A DNA stretch of 64,000 nucleotides from NCBI GenBank assembly GCA_002633085.1, contig NSIV01000001.1, forward strand, positions 620,001-684,000, written 5' to 3'. Position 1 is the first letter of the stretch; the number at the start of each line of letters is the position of its first letter. Below are positions 57,792 through 64,000 of this stretch, piece after piece. Both the position numbers and the translations under genes were made by a program. The notes under the pieces were generated by a model. It saw only the letters and a program-made list of their open reading frames with translations. It was not told the origin of the DNA and ran no database searches. The stretch is from Curvibacter sp. PD_MW3. GTDB taxonomy: Bacteria > Pseudomonadota > Gammaproteobacteria > Burkholderiales > Burkholderiaceae_C.

Positions 57792-58868
57792 TCAGAAAAT
57801 ATCAACCGCCCCCGTACGAACCACCTCGCCAAAGAACCCACGGCGCACCAGATCCAGATGGCTGCACACCTTGTCTCGCCCATTCTTCTGCGCGTAATCG
57901 ACCGCCTGCTCAGCGCGTTCCAGCGCCGTGCTGGGGGAGTCGTCTGCCAGGATGCGCGTGAAGCCGGCGCAGATGGTGACGCGACCGACCTGCGGAAAGT
58001 TGAATTTCTCGACATTGGCCCGCATGCGCTCGAAAGCGCCAAAGGCCAGCGCCTCATCGGGGCAATGGAAGAGGGCCGCGAACTGGTCACCGCCAAAACG
58101 GTAGAGTCGGTCGTGCGTCCGGAAGGTGCTGTTCATCAAACGCGCCACCAGCAGCGTGACTTCTTCCATGATGAGATGACCGTGCTTGTCGCTCAATAAG
58201 GGAAAGTTGTCGATGACGATGGTGCCCAGCCAGTAATTGGGCGGCACGCGGTGGCGCCGTTCCTTGCCCACACTGTGGGGCGCCGGCACGTCCTTGTTGC
58301 TGTCGATGACACCATCGAGTTCTTCCAGCACCGCGCTGTAGAAGGCATCGTCCAGCGATTTGCGGTTAAGCAGGCCGGTCAGCGCATCACGATCACTGTA
58401 GGCCAGCAGTGCAAACATGTTGCGGTAGATGTGATGCAACTGGCCAATGGTCGCCAGATCTTCTTCGGTCAGCGCGGTGGATGAATGGATTTCAAGCACG
58501 CCCTGCGCGTCGTCGCCCCGTGCATCGGAGAACAGCGGAAAGAAGGTGTGGCGAGGACCATTTTCACCCGCCCAGGCCACTTCGACCCGTTCGCCGGTTT
58601 GAATGCAGCGCAGCCGGTCTGAAGCATCTTCCAGCCGCGGCAGACGACTGACGTCGATGCGCAGTGGGTCCACCACCTTGCCGCCGCCACGGGCGTCGAG
58701 CGTGACGACGTCGAGCCAGCGCTTGACGCCGTCTTCGCTGGTCACACGTGCAATCAGCACACGGTCGATGGAAACCAGATCGATCAGTGCCTTTGCCAGC
58801 GTCAATTCCAGCAGGTCACGATCACGGTGATCGGTCAGCTTGATGAGGTGTTCGGTCAGGGTCGCCAT
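57792..58868 (-). CDS. GAF-like sensor with degenerate GGDEF domain
   Basis: A 358-aa soluble protein. Residues about 10-165 look like a GAF-type sensor (LAKALIDLVSIDRVLIARVT, RHTFFPLFSDARGDDAQGVL). Residues about 185-345 are a GGDEF-type domain (DALTGLLNRKSLDDAF; DNFPLLSDKHGHLIMEEVTL; LYRFGGDQFAALFHCP). The signature is GGDQF instead of GG[DE]EF and the usual FKxxND segment is altered, so diguanylate cyclase activity is doubtful and a c-di-GMP- or GTP-binding regulatory role is possible. The start at 58868 (MATLTEHLIKL) is the most family-like. Confidence 0.82.
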   Translation of the reverse strand: MATLTEHLIKLTDHRDRDLLELTLAKALIDLVSIDRVLIARVTSEDGVKRWLDVVTLDARGGGKVVDPLRIDVSRLPRLEDASDRLRCIQTGERVEVAWAGENGPRHTFFPLFSDARGDDAQGVLEIHSSTALTEEDLATIGQLHHIYRNMFALLAYSDRDALTGLLNRKSLDDAFYSAVLEELDGVIDSNKDVPAPHSVGKERRHRVPPNYWLGTIVIDNFPLLSDKHGHLIMEEVTLLVARLMNSTFRTHDRLYRFGGDQFAALFHCPDEALAFGAFERMRANVEKFNFPQVGRVTICAGFTRILADDSPSTALERAEQAVDYAQKNGRDKVCSHLDLVRRGFFGEVVRTGAVDIF

Positions 58869-58899
58869 GAACCCATGATAGCGGGGAACCGCCGAATCG

Positions 58900-60183
58900 T
58901 CACTCTTTTGCGGCGTTGCGCCAAGCCTCGGCCGCGGCCGCGGCATCTTCGCGCTGCTCGGCCAGCTGGGCCAGGGCACGCCAGGCGCTACGCCGCAGCG
59001 CCGGCTCGCGCAACTGGGCCAGCGACTGCCGCAGCAGAAGCTGCGCCTTGCCCCACAGGCTCAGGCGCATGCAGGTCACCCCTGCCAGGTACTGCAGCAT
59101 GGCATCGCGCGGGTTGCCCATTTGCGCCGCCTCGATGCGGGTCAGCCAGGCGGCGTCCGGCGTACCTTCCACCTGGGCGAAACTACGCTCCAGCACCTGC
59201 ACCAGCCGCATGCGCTGCTCCGGCACCAGTGCCGTATCCGGTTTGACCATCTGCTCCCAAACCGGCAGCAGCCACTGCTGGACCACACTCACCTGGCCGC
59301 CCAGGAAAAGCAGGCGCTCGGCGGCCAGGATCGCCACCTCGGGCATGCTGCGCTCGGCGGCATCCAGCTGGCCCCAGGCCTTGTTCAGTTGCGCCGGATC
59401 GTGCGCCGCCTGCACCAGCTCCATCGCCAGCCCACGCACGATGCTGCGCGCTGCCGCCTCGGAGAACGCGCGGTGCTTGGCCAGCAAACGCGCTGTCTCC
59501 AGTGCCACCTGCGTGCGCCGGGCCAGCCGCGCGACCCTGAAGCGCAGGCGCAGGGCCAAGGTCCGCCGGGCCACGCCTTGCGGCAGTTCGTCAAGGCGCT
59601 GCAGCGCCGTCTGCACATCACGATCGTCAAAAGCCCAGCGCGCCGCACGCAATTGCAGGCCTTCGCGCAATTCCTGCTCCTCGCGGCGCGAGGTATGCGG
59701 CAAGTCCAGCGCCTGGCGGACGTGCTCGTCGCGCGCCGTCTTGTCCTGCAGGGCATGGGTGCTCTCGGCCGCTAGCAGGTGCGCCACGGCCCGCAGCCGG
59801 GCGCCGTAGGGCAGGGCCTGCTCGCTGCCAGCCAGTGCTCGCTCCTGCTCCAGCACACCTTCAGCCGCCTTGCGGGCCCGGATGAAACGGCCGGCCGCCA
59901 GGTGGGACAGCGAATCGATCAGGCCGACCTGCATGGCACGTTCCTGGTGCTGGATACGCCAGCGCAGCGCCTCGCCCGGCAATGACAGCAGGACAGCCAA
60001 CGCGCGCAAGGCGACATACATGACAAAGAACAACCCCACCAACGTCAGCAGCACCAGGTTGAGCGAGAGATCGATTCGATAAGGCGGCCAGAACACGGTG
60101 ACCGTGCCCTGGTTGTTGCCGGCAAACAGGGCCGTCGCCACCGCAATGGCAAACAGGCCAAAAAACCAGAGGATCGCGCGCAT
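58900..60183 (-). CDS. hemY: HemY-family tetratricopeptide membrane protein
   Basis: Inner-membrane protein of the hem operon, linked to haem synthesis but of uncertain activity. The 427-aa protein has two N-terminal membrane helices (ILWFFGLFAIAVATALFAGN; NLVLLTLVGLFFVMYVALRA) and then tetratricopeptide-type helices (AERSMPEVAILAAERLLFLG, LQYLAGVTCMRLSLWGKAQL). It is the last gene of hemC-hemD-hemX-hemY, 2 nt from hemX. Confidence 0.93.
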   Translation of the reverse strand: MRAILWFFGLFAIAVATALFAGNNQGTVTVFWPPYRIDLSLNLVLLTLVGLFFVMYVALRALAVLLSLPGEALRWRIQHQERAMQVGLIDSLSHLAAGRFIRARKAAEGVLEQERALAGSEQALPYGARLRAVAHLLAAESTHALQDKTARDEHVRQALDLPHTSRREEQELREGLQLRAARWAFDDRDVQTALQRLDELPQGVARRTLALRLRFRVARLARRTQVALETARLLAKHRAFSEAAARSIVRGLAMELVQAAHDPAQLNKAWGQLDAAERSMPEVAILAAERLLFLGGQVSVVQQWLLPVWEQMVKPDTALVPEQRMRLVQVLERSFAQVEGTPDAAWLTRIEAAQMGNPRDAMLQYLAGVTCMRLSLWGKAQLLLRQSLAQLREPALRRSAWRALAQLAEQREDAAAAAEAWRNAAKE

Positions 60184-60185
60184 GC

Positions 60186-61265
60186 TTACCTGCCTGCGGC
60201 TGCTGTTGCCAGCGCAGCCAGGGTCTCATCGACGCGGGGCAGTTCCAGCGTTTTCATCTGGCCTTGCATCTGCTGCAGCAGGCTGGATGCCGCCTGTGTC
60301 TTGCGTGAGCTGGCATCGAAATATTTGTTGAGCGTGGCCGCGGCCGAGCCCAGATCGGCACGGGCCGATTCGAGCTGGCGCGACAGCAGGCCCAGGCGGG
60401 CATTGAGCAGCTTGAGCTTGAAGTTCTCGCGCAGGAAGAAAGACTGGTCCGGCGACAACAGCGCGGCTTCCGGCTGCTCGATGCGGCTCACACGCATCAG
60501 GCTGCGCAGCTCGTCGACCACCAGTTGCAGGCTGCGCTGCCACCAGCTGGCGACACTGTCCTCGCGGCGCGGCTTCAATGCAGCCCCCCGACCGGCCGCC
60601 GCCGCCGTGGCCACGGCATTGGCCAGCGGCAGCTCATCGGCCAGGCGCACCAGCTCGTCCATCTTGACCAGCAGCGCCGGCGTATCGCTCACGGTGGTGG
60701 CCTTGATGCGTGCCACATCGCGCGCAATGGCGCGCTGCAAAGGGGTCAGGCGCGGCTGGGCGGCACGCGTCACGCGTTGTTCGGCGGTCTTGAGCGCGGC
60801 CAACAGCGGTTCGACGCTGCCGGTGAGTTGCGCCTGCTGCTGCGCCAGACGGATGGACGACTCGATGTCGACCACCAGGTTCTCGTCGCGCGAGCGCGAC
60901 AGGCTTTGCATCAATTCTTCCAGCTGGGTGCGCTGCAACGCCACCTCGCTCAGGCGCGCCTCCATCACGGCCAGCCGTGCGGCCAGCTCACGCGTCTGGT
61001 CTTGCGCCTGGCGCGCCATGGTGCGCGCCTCGACCGCATGGGCCCCAGAATCAGCGCTCTGGCGTGCCAGTTGCTCCTGGGTGGCCGACAGGCGTTGCCA
61101 CAGCATGATGCTGAGCAACAGGGCCAGCAAGACCGCGGCGCCCAGCGCCAGCAGCAGGGAACGCGCCACCGGTTGGGTGGCCTTCTGTGGCGCAGGCACC
61201 ACCGCCGGCGTCACCGCCTCTGCGGCAGGCGCAGTGGATTCAACATTCTTCGACTCGGGGTTCAT
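60186..61265 (-). CDS. hemX: HemX-family membrane protein
   Basis: Annotated in this family as putative uroporphyrinogen-III C-methyltransferase, but the sequence has no methyltransferase motifs. The 359-aa protein has an Ala/Pro-rich N-terminus, one membrane helix near residues 36-54 (LLLALGAAVLLALLLSIMLW), a long coiled coil (about 55-130; ATQEQLARQSADSGAHAVEA) and a helical C-terminal domain (SWWQRSLQLVVDELRSLMRV). Probably a structural partner of HemY. The start overlaps the hemD stop. Confidence 0.92.
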   Translation of the reverse strand: MNPESKNVESTAPAAEAVTPAVVPAPQKATQPVARSLLLALGAAVLLALLLSIMLWQRLSATQEQLARQSADSGAHAVEARTMARQAQDQTRELAARLAVMEARLSEVALQRTQLEELMQSLSRSRDENLVVDIESSIRLAQQQAQLTGSVEPLLAALKTAEQRVTRAAQPRLTPLQRAIARDVARIKATTVSDTPALLVKMDELVRLADELPLANAVATAAAAGRGAALKPRREDSVASWWQRSLQLVVDELRSLMRVSRIEQPEAALLSPDQSFFLRENFKLKLLNARLGLLSRQLESARADLGSAAATLNKYFDASSRKTQAASSLLQQMQGQMKTLELPRVDETLAALATAAAGR

Positions 61266-62062
61266 TGCAGCGATTCTATCGAGGCCTTGATATCAGCCAA
61301 GGCCGGCCGTGACTCGCGCACCACACCAAAGCCCGCCTGCCGAGCTGCCGCCGCAATACGCGGGTGGGTGGCCACGGCCCGCGCCGCGTGCCAGTCCTGC
61401 GCCGGGAGGCAAGCCTGCAGGTTGCGCACGGCTTCACTGCTGCTGAACAGCCAGACCGAACCATCGCCGGCGGCCTCGGTCGCGAGCTGCTGTTGCGCCG
61501 CATCGAACTGCGACTGGGCCCGCTGGTAGGCCACGACGAATTCGGCCCTGGCCCCCGCTTCGGCCAGGCGCTGGGCCAGCCAGTCGCGGCCGTTGCCGGA
61601 ACCGCTTGCGGCACTCTGTGCATCGCCACCGCGCACGATCAGCACTTGGTGCCCCGGTTTCACCTGCGGGCCAACCACCTGCCACAGGGCTTCAGAGTCG
61701 AACTGTGCCGCCTCACTGGCCGGCGCGTCGATGCGCTCAGGTGCCACCCCCGCCTGCAGCAAGGCCTTGGCCGTGCCGGGGCCGGGCGCCCATGCTCTTG
61801 TTTTGATAGCTGATGGCGAAGCAAAGACGAGGAAAGAGGCCGAATTTGATGCAAAGAATCCAGCCACGGCATTGGCGCTGACAAACATCACACCGGCGTA
61901 GCTGCCGTCCGCCAGACGCTGCCAGACACGTGCCAGCGCCGCAGCATCAGGGGCAGGACGGATGTCGATCAGCGGCAGGGCCTGCGCCGACAGGCCGGCC
62001 TTCGCGAGTTCATGCACCCAGTCCTGCGCCTCGCGCTGCGGACGGGTCACGATGACGCGCAT
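61262..62062 (-). CDS. hemD: Uroporphyrinogen-III synthase
   Basis: Cyclises hydroxymethylbilane to uroporphyrinogen III. The 266-aa protein has the low-conservation family pattern: VIVTRPQREAQDWVHELAKA, LPLIDIRPAPD, GVMFVSANAVAGFF, and PGPGTAKALLQAGVAPERID, HQVLIVRGGDAQ, VVAYQRAQSQFDAA. Residues 71-89 (ASNSASFLVFASPSAIKTR) are an insert matching a dispersed GCTAT repeat read antisense, between the usual VSxNAV helix and the GPGTA loop. It follows hemC by 2 nt and overlaps hemX. Confidence 0.92.
   Translation of the reverse strand: MRVIVTRPQREAQDWVHELAKAGLSAQALPLIDIRPAPDAAALARVWQRLADGSYAGVMFVSANAVAGFFASNSASFLVFASPSAIKTRAWAPGPGTAKALLQAGVAPERIDAPASEAAQFDSEALWQVVGPQVKPGHQVLIVRGGDAQSAASGSGNGRDWLAQRLAEAGARAEFVVAYQRAQSQFDAAQQQLATEAAGDGSVWLFSSSEAVRNLQACLPAQDWHAARAVATHPRIAAAARQAGFGVVRESRPALADIKASIESLQ
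61798..61850 (+). repeat. GCTAT-type dispersed repeat, copy 8 (inside hemD)
   Basis: TTGTTTTGATAGCTGATGGC, then GAAGCAAAGACGAGGAAAGA and GGCCGAATTTGATG: the long right flank of the family in degenerate form. It is in frame in hemD (which runs on the opposite strand). Confidence 0.55.
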
Positions 62063-62064
62063 GG

Positions 62065-63006
62065 TCAGTCGGCGTCCGGAGCGCTATCAACCACCAGCGA
62101 GCCGCCGACACGCAGCACACCGGCCTTGAGATCGGCCGCCACCTGTTCGCCCAGGGACGCAGCAGCGACCAGGTCGGCTACGGCGGCGGTGGCATTGGCG
62201 TGCACCAAGGCCACACGGCCTTCCGGGTCACCCCAGGCGGCTTCAATCTGCAACTGCTCGCCCTGCAGGCGGGCATAAGCGGCCAGCGGCATGGAGCAGC
62301 TGCCGCCCATGGCGCGGCTCACGGCACGCTCGGCTGCCACGCGCAGCCAGGAGGCCTGGTGCACCAACGGTGCCAACGCCTGCTGCACATCCAGGCGGTC
62401 GCTGCGGATTTCGATCCCGAGCGCGCCTTGGCCGGCGGCCGGCAGCATCTCGCCCGGTGCGAACACGGCGCGGATGCGGCTCTCCAGCCCCAAGCGCTTC
62501 AGCCCAGCCGCTGCCAGCACGATGGCGTCGTACTGGCCGTCGTCGAGCTTGCGCAAGCGGGTGTCGAGGTTGCCGCGCAAGGGCTCGATCTTCAGGTCCG
62601 GGCGCAGCGCGCGCAGCAGCGCCACGCGACGCAGGCTGGAGGTGCCCACCACCGCGCCCTGCGGCAGCGCCGCCAGGCTGGCGTACTGGGGAGAGACAAA
62701 AGCGTCATGCGGGTCTTCGCGTTCCATGACGCAAGCCAGGGCAAAGCCTTCGGGCAGCTCCATCGGCACGTCTTTGAGCGAATGCACCGCCAAGTCGGCG
62801 CGGCCTTCTTCCAGCGCGACTTCCAGTTCCTTGACGAACAGGCCCTTGCCGCCGACCTTGCTCAGGGAACGGTCGAGGATCTGGTCGCCCTTGGTCGTCA
62901 TACCCAGCAGGGCAACCTGGTGGCCGTGCTGTTCGAGCAGGGCTTTGACATGCTCGGCCTGCCACAGGGCAAGTCGGCTTTCTCGGGTGGCTATGGTCAG
63001 CTTCAT
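62065..63006 (-). CDS. hemC: Hydroxymethylbilane synthase (porphobilinogen deaminase)
   Basis: Joins four porphobilinogens using a dipyrromethane cofactor. The 313-aa protein has [57 protein letters not shown] (catalytic Asp), [37 protein letters not shown] and [13 protein letters not shown], with cofactor Cys237. The start at 63006 ([10 protein letters not shown]) is family-typical. Divergent from ppc with 123 nt between. Confidence 0.97.
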   Translation of the reverse strand: MKLTIATRESRLALWQAEHVKALLEQHGHQVALLGMTTKGDQILDRSLSKVGGKGLFVKELEVALEEGRADLAVHSLKDVPMELPEGFALACVMEREDPHDAFVSPQYASLAALPQGAVVGTSSLRRVALLRALRPDLKIEPLRGNLDTRLRKLDDGQYDAIVLAAAGLKRLGLESRIRAVFAPGEMLPAAGQGALGIEIRSDRLDVQQALAPLVHQASWLRVAAERAVSRAMGGSCSMPLAAYARLQGEQLQIEAAWGDPEGRVALVHANATAAVADLVAAASLGEQVAADLKAGVLRVGGSLVVDSAPDAD

Positions 63007-63129
63007 CGGCTTGCTCAGGTTCGTAACCTGTCGGTAATTCATCAGGCCCTGGAAGGCCATCCATCAGTGAGCCGAGGATGCTAGCATGGCTTCGCATTCC
63101 TGCCCTCAACCCGACTGCCACCCCGTCAG

Positions 63130-64000
<871 letters not shown>

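Overview
The window is about 64 kb of high-GC (roughly 64%) chromosomal DNA from a betaproteobacterium, most likely order Burkholderiales, family Comamonadaceae (relatives: Rhodoferax, Polaromonas, Hydrogenophaga, Acidovorax). This rests on gene order (sdhCDAB-sdhE-gltA beside mdh; rpoE-rseA-rseB-mucD-lepA-lepB-rnc-era-recO-pdxJ-acpS; hemC-hemD-hemX-hemY), on the protein sequences, and on three dispersed non-coding repeat families that I recall as typical of Comamonadaceae. There is no prophage, insertion sequence, CRISPR array, rRNA or tRNA. The window is a dense, vertically inherited housekeeping segment.

Layout. 1-9.2 kb: TCA-cycle block: start of acnB, a small secreted protein, a CitE-like lyase, mdh, a divergent GntR/UTRA regulator with a palindromic operator candidate, then sdhCDAB, sdhE and gltA. 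9.2-14.2 kb: leucine and aspartate-family block: a Cys-rich small protein, leuC, an entericidin-like lipoprotein gene, leuD, leuB, asd. 14.4-21.4 kb: fimV, truA, trpF, trpB, trpA, accD. 21.6-30 kb: a YggT membrane protein, lysS, two split-barrel flavin-type proteins (the second fused to GAF and a winged-helix-like tail), a hemerythrin-domain protein, a YgjP-type metalloprotein, a chemoreceptor and nagZ. 30-41.8 kb, all minus strand: acpS-pdxJ-recO, era-rnc-DUF4845-lepB-lepA, and mucD-rseB-rseA-rpoE plus a membrane protein that overlaps rpoE. 41.8-48.4 kb: fatty-acid and phospholipid cluster fabF-acpP-fabG-fabD-fabH-plsX-rpmF-yceD, with divergent yceF and an RsmI-like methyltransferase. 50-54 kb: an Rnk-like protein, sppA, a Rieske protein, a HAD phosphatase, rluC. 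54-57 kb: rne with a long structured leader. 57.1-57.7 kb: a 515-bp inverted-repeat element. 57.8-64 kb: a degenerate GGDEF protein, hemY-hemX-hemD-hemC, and the 5' part of ppc.

Most genes form tightly packed operons with ATGA or 1-base overlaps (trpF/truA, trpB/trpA, acpS/pdxJ/recO, era/rnc, lepB/lepA, rpoE and its upstream gene, fabG/fabD, hemX/hemD, the two flavin-type genes, leuD and the entericidin gene).

The least-explained content is: (a) a dispersed GCTAT...ATAGC repeat found between genes and also inside trpF, era, rseA, sppA and hemD, where it is translated; (b) the 515-bp element with 73-74-nt terminal inverted repeats and a 30-bp perfect palindrome; (c) a hairpin-rich element that begins almost directly after the stop codons of yggT and era; (d) a possible redox/NO/O2-sensing neighbourhood at 23.9-27.2 kb; (e) a putative small RNA or attenuator upstream of lepA. 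I found no convincing wholly new biological system; (a), (b) and (d) are the best leads.
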